A stretch of DNA of 64,000 nucleotides from Streptomyces rubrogriseus. Its GTDB lineage: Bacteria > Actinomycetota > Actinomycetes > Streptomycetales > Streptomycetaceae. Below are positions 33,468-40,347 of the stretch, one piece after another. The first letter of the stretch is position 1. Every line of letters begins with the position of its first letter. The stretch is taken from NCBI RefSeq assembly GCF_027947575.1, contig NZ_CP116256.1, positions 3,410,001 through 3,474,000 of the forward strand, in the 5' to 3' direction. The notes under the pieces were generated by a model, which was not told the origin of the DNA, did not search any database, and saw only the letters and a program-made list of their open reading frames with translations. The position numbers and the translations under genes were made by a program.

Positions 33468-34576
33468 CCCCCTCTCCCATCACCCGCACGGACAGGACCG
33501 GCTTGCTGGAGCGAGCCCGCGAGAACCTGTGGCAGGCCGTGAGCCAGCGGGACGAGTACGCCGCCGGTCAGGTGGTCTTCGCCGCCCTGGACGCCGGAGC
33601 CGACGCCGAGGACGTCCTGCTGGAAGTCATCGCTCGGGTACAGGGAAGGGTCGGCGCCGAGTGGGCCGCCGACCGGTTCAGCGTCGCCCAGGAGCACGCG
33701 GCCACCGCCATCCACGACCGGATCATCGCCGCCATGGCCCACCGCACACCCGTCGCGGCCACCCCGGGCGGGACCAGCCTGGTGACGGTCGCCTGTGTGG
33801 ACGGCGAGTGGCATGCCCTGCCGGCCCGGATACTGGCCGAGGTCCTGCGGCTGCACGGCCACCGGGTGGACTTCCTCGGCGCGCAGGTCCCCACCCCGCA
33901 CCTGATCGCCCACCTGCACCAGACCGCTCCCACCGCGCTCGCGCTGTCCTCCTCCCTCGCCACCCGCCTGCCCAGCGCCCACGCGGCGATCACCGCAGCC
34001 CAGGCCACCGGCGTGCCCGTCATCGCCGGGGGCGCGGCCTTCGCCACCGACGGCCGGTACGCCCGTCGGCTCGGTGCCGACGCATGGGCCCCCGACGCCC
34101 GCACCGCCGCCACCCTCCTCGACCGCGGACTGTCCCGCCCGGACACCGGCGCGATGCGGCAGCCGCTGGAGGACCTGCCTCACCTGGCCGACCAGGAGTA
34201 CACCATGGTCGTGCGTGCGAAACGCCGGCTGGTGAAGAACACCCTGGCCGGGCTGGAAGAGCGGCTGCCCGCCATGGGCGCCTACACAGACGCCCAGCGC
34301 GAACGCACGGCCGAAGACGTCGCTCACATCCTGGACTTCCTCGCCACCGCCCTCTACCTCGACGACACCCGCCTGTTCACCGGCTTCCTCGACTGGACCG
34401 GCGACATCCTGCGGGCCCGCGGGGTACCCGCGCGGGTACTCGACCCCGCTCTGGCCCTGCTCCAGGACGAACTGCGGGACTTCCCCCGCGCCCTCGCCCT
34501 GCTCACCCGGGGCCGCGCAGCGCTCGACGGCAGCTCGCACCCCCACACGATCCCCCGGCTCCGTGACGACGCATGA
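33464..34576 (+). CDS. Cobalamin (B12)-binding regulator with CarH-type cap motif, no DNA-binding domain
   Basis: 370 aa. A four-helix cap with the Wx9EH motif (Trp67, Glu77, His78) is followed by a Rossmann-type B12 domain: GEWHALP with His118 as candidate cobalt ligand (E-x-H-x2-P instead of the usual Gly), LRLHGHRVDFLGAQVP, SSS at 163-165, and VIAGGAAF. In CarH/LitR the Wx9EH motif cages adenosylcobalamin for light sensing. There is no MerR HTH; instead a helical C-terminal region of about 130 residues (YLDDTRLFTGFLDWTGDIL, RGVPARVLDPAL) follows. Coupled to the PP2C gene upstream and the STAS gene downstream by overlaps, so it probably feeds a light or B12 signal into partner switching. 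Confidence 0.87.
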   Translation: MTPSPITRTDRTGLLERARENLWQAVSQRDEYAAGQVVFAALDAGADAEDVLLEVIARVQGRVGAEWAADRFSVAQEHAATAIHDRIIAAMAHRTPVAATPGGTSLVTVACVDGEWHALPARILAEVLRLHGHRVDFLGAQVPTPHLIAHLHQTAPTALALSSSLATRLPSAHAAITAAQATGVPVIAGGAAFATDGRYARRLGADAWAPDARTAATLLDRGLSRPDTGAMRQPLEDLPHLADQEYTMVVRAKRRLVKNTLAGLEERLPAMGAYTDAQRERTAEDVAHILDFLATALYLDDTRLFTGFLDWTGDILRARGVPARVLDPALALLQDELRDFPRALALLTRGRAALDGSSHPHTIPRLRDDA

Positions 34577-34998
34577 CCACGCACTACGACGACAGCTTCG
34601 GCCTGACCACGACCTGGGACGACAACGGGAACGCCCGTATCCGCATCACGGGCGATCTCGACTGGGACACCGCGGAGGAACTCACCAGGACCGCGGCGGA
34701 CTGCCTGCGCACCGAGCCCGCTCCCCGCCGGCTCCGCCTGGACTGCGAGCACCTGACCCTGTGCGACTCCCTGGGCCTGGCCTCCCTGCTGATGATCCAT
34801 CGACACGCCACCGAAGTCGGCACCCGGCTGCACCTGACGAATCGTCCCGCGGCCCTCCAACGGCTGTTCGAGACGACCGGCACCAGTCACGTCTTCGGCG
34901 ACGCCGCGTCCGACGCGCACGACACCGACCGAGGAAACGGCGGCGAGCAGGGCCACGCCGCCGCGGCACGCGCCCCCCGTCCGCCGGCGCAGCCGTGA
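34573..34998 (+). CDS. STAS-domain anti-sigma factor antagonist
   Basis: 141 aa. STAS domain at about 10-108 with the phosphorylatable Ser66 in LCDSLGLASLL, then a disordered Ala/Arg/His/Pro tail. Unphosphorylated RsbV-like proteins sequester the HATPase anti-sigma kinase; PP2C enzymes restore this form. Starts in an ATGA overlap with the cobalamin-binding gene, implying equal synthesis. Confidence 0.9.
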   Translation: MTTHYDDSFGLTTTWDDNGNARIRITGDLDWDTAEELTRTAADCLRTEPAPRRLRLDCEHLTLCDSLGLASLLMIHRHATEVGTRLHLTNRPAALQRLFETTGTSHVFGDAASDAHDTDRGNGGEQGHAAAARAPRPPAQP

Positions 34999-35122
34999 AG
35001 AACCGACGTCGCGTCCCGCCACCCTGCCCGTCCCGCCTCGACGCCACGCTCCCGCACGGCCGGCGAGTGGCAGGCTCACCCCCGGTCTCCCCAACCGTCC
35101 GGCGCCCAAGGAGAATGGCGGT

Positions 35123-35497
35123 ATGAGCGTCGAAGCCGAAGTCACCGTCACCGTGGTCGATGACGTGCGGATCGTTCGGGTCGTCGGAGAATTCGACGCC
35201 GAGGGGGCCGAAGCTCTGGCGCATGCTCTCGCCCTCCCCGCCGAGAGCAGCACCTCCGGCACCGTGGTGGACCTCGCCGAGGTGACCTTCGCCGACTCCT
35301 CGTTCCTGCACACGCTGCTCGCTGCCCGGTCCCGGCACCAGAAGTCCGGCATCCCCCTGGTACTCGCCGAAGTCACACCGCTTCTCCAGCGCTTGCTGGA
35401 TCTGACCGACGTCGCCCGTGCCTTCACCGTGACGCAGACGGTTCCGACCGCCACGGAAACGGTCCACGCCCGCAAGTCCAGCTCTCGCCGACAGTGA
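35123..35497 (+). CDS. STAS-domain anti-sigma factor antagonist, second copy
   Basis: 124 aa. STAS fold with DLAEVTFADSSFLHTLLAAR; Ser59 in ADSS is the candidate phosphorylation site. It diverges strongly from the upstream STAS protein, so the pair probably serve different partners or steps, one being RsbS-like and one RsbV-like. ATG 35123 with AAGGAGAATGGCGGT upstream. It is separated by 124 bp from the previous gene, so an internal promoter is possible. Confidence 0.9.
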   Translation: MSVEAEVTVTVVDDVRIVRVVGEFDAEGAEALAHALALPAESSTSGTVVDLAEVTFADSSFLHTLLAARSRHQKSGIPLVLAEVTPLLQRLLDLTDVARAFTVTQTVPTATETVHARKSSSRRQ

Positions 35498-35567
35498 ACG
35501 GTGTACATCGCACGGCCCCGGGCAGCCGCGAACCAGGCTTCGCGGGCGAGCGGGATGAAAGGCGTAT

Positions 35568-36011
35568 ATGAACACCACGGACACCGAATACGGTCGGCTG
35601 CAGCCGCCCTTCAGCGCCGCGACCGCCCGTGCTCACGTCCGGGAGCTCTTGCTGGCCCGTGCCCCCGACACCCTGCCCGTGACCATCGACGACGTCCTGC
35701 TCGTGGTCACTGAACTGATCACCAATGCCCACCGGCACGGAGGTGGCCTGACCGCCTTCGACGCCTGCCTCAAGGACGACACCATCACCATCAGCGTCAC
35801 CGACGCCTCACCGGACCTGCCCCGCGCCGTACCGCACAGCCGCCCCTTGGCCCCGGGGGGCTTCGGCTGGTCGCTGATACGCCGGCTCAGTCGCCACGTG
35901 GCGATAACGCCGGTGGCGACGGGAAAGACGATCGAGGCCGTCATCGACACCGGCACCCGCACCGGTCTGGCCGAAGAACGACGTCAACGGGGCCCTGCCG
36001 GCCTTCACTAG
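35568..36011 (+). CDS. HATPase anti-sigma-like serine kinase (RsbW-like)
   Basis: 147 aa GHKL ATPase. N-box ELITNAHRHGG with Glu49 and Asn53, G1-box DASPD, G2-like GGFGWSLIRRLS. Such Streptomyces proteins bind sigma factors and phosphorylate STAS partners. No sigma-B-type gene adjoins it, so its client lies elsewhere or it acts on another protein. ATG 35568 follows a GAAAGG site. It is the last gene of the signalling island. Confidence 0.9.
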   Translation: MNTTDTEYGRLQPPFSAATARAHVRELLLARAPDTLPVTIDDVLLVVTELITNAHRHGGGLTAFDACLKDDTITISVTDASPDLPRAVPHSRPLAPGGFGWSLIRRLSRHVAITPVATGKTIEAVIDTGTRTGLAEERRQRGPAGLH

Positions 36012-36072
36012 CATCGGCCGGGCGGGTCCCCCGGTGCCGGTGCTCGTTCACCGGGTGTCAGGATGGGGCGCC

Positions 36073-36843
36073 ATGTCGGTCGGAGGGTTTCTGCGTGTGC
36101 TGCGGGCCGCGGTGTTCGCCGCCGTCTGCGTGGTGCTCGCCGCCCTCGGACACGTGCTGATGTCGGGGGAGGGGCTGCCCTGGTGGGTACTCCTCTGTGG
36201 CGCCTCGGCCGTCGGGGCCGTCGGCTGGGCCATCGGGGCCCACGAGCGGCGTCGCCGTACGGTGGCCGGTCTGACCGTCGCCGTGCAGGCCTGCCTGCAC
36301 CTCGCCTTCACGCTCGCGCAGTCCGGCGGCCGGCCGGCTGCGGCACCGGACGCTACGCAGTCCCTGCGGCAGTGGGCCGACCAGTTCCTCTGCGGCCCGG
36401 TCCCGACACCCGCCCAGGCTGTCCGGGCCCATGACATCGCGGTAGCCGCGGGTTTGCGCCACCCGGAACACGCGGGCACCCACGGGGCCGACAGCCTGGC
36501 GTCGGTCGGCCACGGCGTGGCATCCATGGCCGGAACGGGCGGCATGCATGACATGACGCACATGGCCGGCATGTCCTCCTGGGGCATGCTGGGCGCCCAC
36601 TTGCTGGCCGCTCTGCTGTGCGGACTGTGGCTGGCCCAGGGCGAGAGCGCGATCTTCAAGACGGTCCGCGCCTGCGCCGACCGTGCGTTCGTGCCATTGC
36701 GGCTGGTCCTGGCCGTGCTCTGCCCCCCTCCCGCTCCGCCCTCGCTCCGGCCGGCTCCGCGGCCGAGGTGGCGGCTGCGGCAGCTCCTGCTCGTCCACGT
36801 CCTCACCACCCGGGGCCCTCCCGGGGAGACCGCTGTCGTCTGA
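36073..36843 (+). CDS. Membrane protein with Met/His-rich loop, copper-locus type
   Basis: 256 aa with about four hydrophobic segments (near 8-30, 34-52, 68-85, 180-198). Between the last two is a loop with GMHDMTHMAGMSSWGM, a Met/His array that suits Cu(I) binding. ATG 36073 is preferred; the longer frame from 36034 adds only a hydrophilic stretch. No family name known to me. It begins the metal locus and lies upstream of the SigC-like gene. Confidence 0.75.
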   Translation: MSVGGFLRVLRAAVFAAVCVVLAALGHVLMSGEGLPWWVLLCGASAVGAVGWAIGAHERRRRTVAGLTVAVQACLHLAFTLAQSGGRPAAAPDATQSLRQWADQFLCGPVPTPAQAVRAHDIAVAAGLRHPEHAGTHGADSLASVGHGVASMAGTGGMHDMTHMAGMSSWGMLGAHLLAALLCGLWLAQGESAIFKTVRACADRAFVPLRLVLAVLCPPPAPPSLRPAPRPRWRLRQLLLVHVLTTRGPPGETAVV

Positions 36844-36996
36844 CAGCCGGAACACCGCCACCGCCCTCCGCGCGGCCGCGGTCTCCCGTCCGCGCCACCG
36901 CGCGGCGGGACTCTCCCCCTCACCCGTGCCTCCGCCGACGGTCACCGTGCCGTGCCCGGCCGGTGTGCGCGGGACCCAGGAAGGACCCACAGGACC

Positions 36997-37593
36997 ATGA
37001 CCCCTGCTCTGCCCACCGTGACCGACGAGACGGTCACCGCCTGGGCGCTCGCCGCCGCCGCGGGCGACAGCGAGGCGGTCGACCGCCTCGTCCGGGCGCT
37101 GCAACGCGATGTGCGCCGCTACGTGGCGTACCTCGCCGACGACGTGCAGACGGCGGACGACCTGACCCAGGACACGTTCCTGCGCGCCCTCACGGCACTG
37201 CCCCGGTTCGAGGGGCGTTCCTCGGCGCGCGTGTGGCTGCTGTCGATCGCCCGCCGGGCCGTCGTCGACAGTCTGCGCCGCGCCGCGTGCCGGCCCCGGA
37301 CGGCGTGCACCGAGGACTGGCAGGCCGCTGCCGAACGCGCCCAGCCGACCGGGCTTCCCGGCTTCGACGAGGGCATCGCGCTGTGGGAGCTGGTCGACTC
37401 CCTGCCCGGTGAGCGCCGTGAGGCGTTCGTCCTGACCCAGCTCCTGGGGCTGCCGTACGCCGAGGCCGCCGAATTGAGCCGGTGCCCGGTCGGCACGGTG
37501 CGTTCCCGGGTGTCCCGTGCCCGGACCGCCCTGGCCGAGTGGGCCGCGGACGAGGCCGTCACCCGCCACCCGGTGGAGCCGGCCGCGGCCTGA
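36997..37593 (+). CDS. ECF sigma factor, SigC-like
   Basis: 198 aa: sigma region 2 (DDLTQDTFLRALTALPRFEGRSSARVWLLSIARR) and region 4 (LTQLLGLPYAEAAELSRCPVGTVRSRVSRAR). The sequence closely follows M. tuberculosis SigC as I remember it (same RRYVAYL, DDLTQ.TFLRA, LLGL.YA.AA, CPVGT.RSRV.RAR). SigC has been linked to copper acquisition, which fits the neighbours. No anti-sigma gene is evident. ATG 36997. It probably recognises the matched promoters at 37704 and 39997. No such promoter precedes its own gene. Confidence 0.88.
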   Translation: MTPALPTVTDETVTAWALAAAAGDSEAVDRLVRALQRDVRRYVAYLADDVQTADDLTQDTFLRALTALPRFEGRSSARVWLLSIARRAVVDSLRRAACRPRTACTEDWQAAAERAQPTGLPGFDEGIALWELVDSLPGERREAFVLTQLLGLPYAEAAELSRCPVGTVRSRVSRARTALAEWAADEAVTRHPVEPAAA

Positions 37594-37610
37594 CGACCGA
37601 TCAGAGCTCT

Positions 37611-37653
37611 CCGGCCGATGCCCGGCGCCCTCGATGCAACGGGCATCGGCCGG
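37611..37653 (+). terminator. 13 bp stem-loop after the sigma gene
   Basis: CCGGCCGATGCCC (37611-37623) and its exact complement (37641-37653) with a 17 nt loop, beginning 18 bp after the sigma stop. It separates the sigma gene transcript from the promoter at 37704. Confidence 0.65.
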
Positions 37654-37703
37654 AACTCCCGGTCGGCACCGAGCCGTTGCGCGACGGGCGTCACATTCGA
37701 CTC

Positions 37704-37733
37704 GGGGAACTCGCGGTGGCCTCCCTCCGACTC
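37704..37733 (+). promoter_or_regulatory. Putative SigC-like promoter, GGGGAACTC-N15-CGACTC (site 1)
   Basis: GGGGAACTC at 37704-37712 and CGACTC at 37728-37733, 15 bp apart, 51 bp before the PepSY gene ATG. The same two boxes with the same spacing occur at 39997, and both are preceded by GGCGTCAC-W-TTC at the same distance. Shape and position fit an ECF -35/-10 pair. Confidence 0.75.
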
Positions 37734-37784
37734 CTCCTGCGAGCACCACTTCGGTGGGTCGACCGGGAGAGAAGAGAGACGCAC

Positions 37785-39239
37785 ATGTCGGAGAGCCCAC
37801 CGCTGCCGGACACACCGGTGACGCCACCGGCGAGCGCGGCGGCCGAAGTCCTGCCGGCCCGGTCGGACGGAGCCACCAAGCCCCTGACGGCGACCGGTGA
37901 CGGCAGCGGTACGACCTGGGGAAGTCTGCGTCCCCTGCTGCTGCGCCTGCACTTCTACGCCGGCGTGGTCATCGGCCCGTTCCTCCTCGTCGCCGCGGTG
38001 ACCGGACTCGCCTACACGGCCACACCGCAGATCGAGTCGATCCTCTACGAGCACGAGCTGAAGGTGACGCCGCGGGGCTCGGCGGAACCGCTCGCCGAGC
38101 AGGTGGCCGCGGCCGAACGCGCCGTCCCGGACGGCACGCTGCTGTCGGTGACCAAGGGGGCCGGGCCCTCCGACTCCACCCGCGTCGCCTTCAGCAAGGA
38201 CGGGCTGGCCGAGGGCTACACGCTGACCGCGTTCGTCGACCCGTACGACCACGAGGTACTGGGCACCCTGGAAACGTTCGGGCAGTGGCTGCCGGCGCGA
38301 GCGTGGCTCGACGACCTTCACCGGAACCTGCACCTGGGCGAGTTCGGCCGCAACTACAGCGAACTCGCCGCCAGCTGGCTGTGGGTGGAGGTGCTCGGCG
38401 GGCTGGCCCTGTGGGCGGGCACTCCGCGCAACCGGCGGCGGTTGCGGCGTCTGGCGGTGCCGGGCGGTGGTGCCAAGGGGCGGCGGCGCACGATGTCGTG
38501 GCACGGTGCGGTGGGACTGTGGGCCTCGATCGGCCTGCTCGGTCTGTCGGCGACCGGCCTGACCTGGTCCGCTCACGCGGGCGCGAGCATCGGAGAGGTC
38601 CAGGACGCGCTGGGCGGCTCCACACCCGCGGTGTCCACCGCGCTTCCCGCCGTCGGCAGCGGAAAGGAAGACGCCGGGAGAACGGACGTCGGCATCGACG
38701 CGGCGGTGGCCTCCGCGCAGGACGCAGGCCTGCGCGGCGTGCTGGTCGTCACCCCGCCCGCCGAGGCCGGAACCGTGTACGTCGTGAAGGAGAACACCCG
38801 TTCCTGGCCCGTACGGCAGGACTCGGTGGCGGTCGCCCCGGCCACCGGCGAGGTGACCCAGGCCCTGCGTTTCGACGACTTCCCCGTACTGGCCAAGCTG
38901 ACGAGATGGGGCATCGACGCCCACATGGGTCTGCTCTTCGGCCTGGTCAACCAGATCCTCCTGGCGCTGCTCGCGACCGGGCTGATCGCGATGATCCTGT
39001 GGGGGTACCGCATGTGGTGGCTGCGCCGTCCGACCCGCAGCGAGGGTTTCGCTCTCGGCCGTGCGCCCGCGCGCGGCGCCTGGCGGCGGATACCGGGACG
39101 CCTCCTGGCCCCCGCCGTGGTGCTCGCCGCCGTCATCGGCTACTACCTGCCCCTGTTCGGGCTGCCGTTGCTGGTGTTCCTCGTCGTGGACGTGACGGTG
39201 GGCGTGGTGCGGCGCCGCGGGACGGGGGCCGCCGCGTGA
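37785..39239 (+). CDS. PepSY-associated transmembrane protein
   Basis: 484 aa. An N-terminal helix (LHFYAGVVIGPFLLVAAVTGLAY) starts the PepSY_TM fold, followed by a PepSY-like external domain, membrane helices near 190, 250 and 390-415 and at the C-terminus, and WDDLHRNLHLG-type histidines. Relatives include iron- or copper-linked reductases of the YkuI/PiuB kind. Inner membrane. ATG 37785 with GGGAGAGAAGAGAG upstream. First gene of an operon under site 1; its stop overlaps the next start (GTGA). Confidence 0.86.
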   Translation: MSESPPLPDTPVTPPASAAAEVLPARSDGATKPLTATGDGSGTTWGSLRPLLLRLHFYAGVVIGPFLLVAAVTGLAYTATPQIESILYEHELKVTPRGSAEPLAEQVAAAERAVPDGTLLSVTKGAGPSDSTRVAFSKDGLAEGYTLTAFVDPYDHEVLGTLETFGQWLPARAWLDDLHRNLHLGEFGRNYSELAASWLWVEVLGGLALWAGTPRNRRRLRRLAVPGGGAKGRRRTMSWHGAVGLWASIGLLGLSATGLTWSAHAGASIGEVQDALGGSTPAVSTALPAVGSGKEDAGRTDVGIDAAVASAQDAGLRGVLVVTPPAEAGTVYVVKENTRSWPVRQDSVAVAPATGEVTQALRFDDFPVLAKLTRWGIDAHMGLLFGLVNQILLALLATGLIAMILWGYRMWWLRRPTRSEGFALGRAPARGAWRRIPGRLLAPAVVLAAVIGYYLPLFGLPLLVFLVVDVTVGVVRRRGTGAAA

Positions 39240-39895
39240 TCGCCGCGAGCGGACTCCGCTGGATTCTGACGCTGATGTTCGCCGCACCCGCCCTGTACGG
39301 GCTGTGGCAGCTGGTCCGGCCGACGACGGACGTCACCGGACGGGTGGGCCACCTGCTGCACGCCGCGATGGGTGTCCTCATGATCGCGATGGCCTGGCCG
39401 TGGGGCATGGACCTGGCCGTGGCACCCCAGGTGGTCCTGTTCACCGCGGGTGCGTTGTGGTTCGTCGCGGCCTCCTTCGTCCGGCCCGGTGAGCACTCCA
39501 GGGCCGGAGCGGTGAAGGCCGCCTGGCCGCACGCCCTCATGATGGGCGCCATGGCCTGGATGGTCGCGGCGATGGGGAGTTCGGGTGCGACGGCGGGTCA
39601 CGGGGGCGGTACGGGCCACGGCGGGCACGAGGGCCACGCCGCCTCCGGAGCGGGTCTCGCCTCCATGAGCCTCACCGGCACGGGACCGAGCGTGGCGTCC
39701 GCCCTGCTCGCCGTGGCCCTGACCGCGATCGGCCTGGTCTGGCTCGCCCGGGCCCTCGACCTCGCCCGGGGGCAGGCACCGTTGCCCGGGGGCGGTCCGG
39801 CACCGGCGGGTACGGACACCACCGCAGCACTCGACCCGGCCTGCCACGCGGTGATGGCGCTGGGCATGGCGGTGATGTTCGCCCTGTTCGCGTAG
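39236..39895 (+). CDS. DUF5134-like membrane protein with His-rich loop
   Basis: 219 aa, about six hydrophobic segments. A central loop GHGGGTGHGGHEGH is a clear histidine array for metal binding. The arrangement (short helices, His loop, DPACHAVMALGMAVMF end) resembles DUF5134 proteins of actinobacterial copper loci. GTG 39236 overlaps the PepSY gene stop. Role unknown; probably handles copper at the membrane. Confidence 0.78.
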   Translation: MIAASGLRWILTLMFAAPALYGLWQLVRPTTDVTGRVGHLLHAAMGVLMIAMAWPWGMDLAVAPQVVLFTAGALWFVAASFVRPGEHSRAGAVKAAWPHALMMGAMAWMVAAMGSSGATAGHGGGTGHGGHEGHAASGAGLASMSLTGTGPSVASALLAVALTAIGLVWLARALDLARGQAPLPGGGPAPAGTDTTAALDPACHAVMALGMAVMFALFA

Positions 39896-39996
39896 GGGGT
39901 GGCCGGGCGGCGTCCCCGCGGGACTTGGCGGGCACCTGCGAGTACGGTCCCGGCCCACCCGCGGTCCCGCCCGGTGACAGGCGTCACTTTCATCCC

Positions 39997-40026
39997 GGGG
40001 AACTCACGTGCCGACGCGTCCGACTC
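39997..40026 (+). promoter_or_regulatory. Putative SigC-like promoter, GGGGAACTC-N15-CGACTC (site 2)
   Basis: GGGGAACTC at 39997-40005 and CGACTC at 40021-40026, identical in boxes and spacing to site 1 while the 15 bp spacer differs. GGCGTCACTTTC lies at 39980-39991 as in site 1 (GGCGTCACATTC). It is 66 bp before the ATG at 40093. Confidence 0.75.
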
Positions 40027-40092
40027 CTGTACCGGTGCGGCTCGGTCCAGTGGAAGCCGTACGACGCGCGAGCCGATCGGGAGAGTCGACAG

Positions 40093-40347
40093 ATGGCGCA
40101 GACACGGCAATCCGCTTCCCGTGCGCAGCCCGGCCCGGTGCACCGCATCGTGCCGCCTCCCGCCCTGTTCGGGTTCCTCGTGCTGCTGGCACTGGCGTTC
40201 GCCGCCTCCTACGCCGTCGGCAGGGGCGTCGGCCCCGTCGCCCCCGGCATGCACGGCCCCGGGATCACCCAGGACGGTCAAGGGGACGGCGGCACGGACA
40301 CGGAAGACGACGACATGGGCGGCATGAACCACGGGGGCGGGCACTGA
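40093..40347 (+). CDS. Small membrane-anchored protein with metal-binding-like tail
   Basis: 84 aa. One membrane helix at about 25-44 (ALFGFLVLLALAFAASYAVG), then an acidic segment ending DDDMGGMNHGGGH, a Met/His motif that could bind copper outside the membrane. ATG 40093 with GGGAGAG upstream. Its TGA overlaps the P-type ATPase ATG (TGATG), so it is translated with the transporter and may hand metal to or accept it from it. Confidence 0.75.
   Translation: MAQTRQSASRAQPGPVHRIVPPPALFGFLVLLALAFAASYAVGRGVGPVAPGMHGPGITQDGQGDGGTDTEDDDMGGMNHGGGH

Noticed and set aside
36834..36996. Autoregulatory ECF promoter before the SigC-like gene
   Set aside because: A GGAACACC is present but no CGACTC at 15 bp; the sequence does not match the two sites found downstream.
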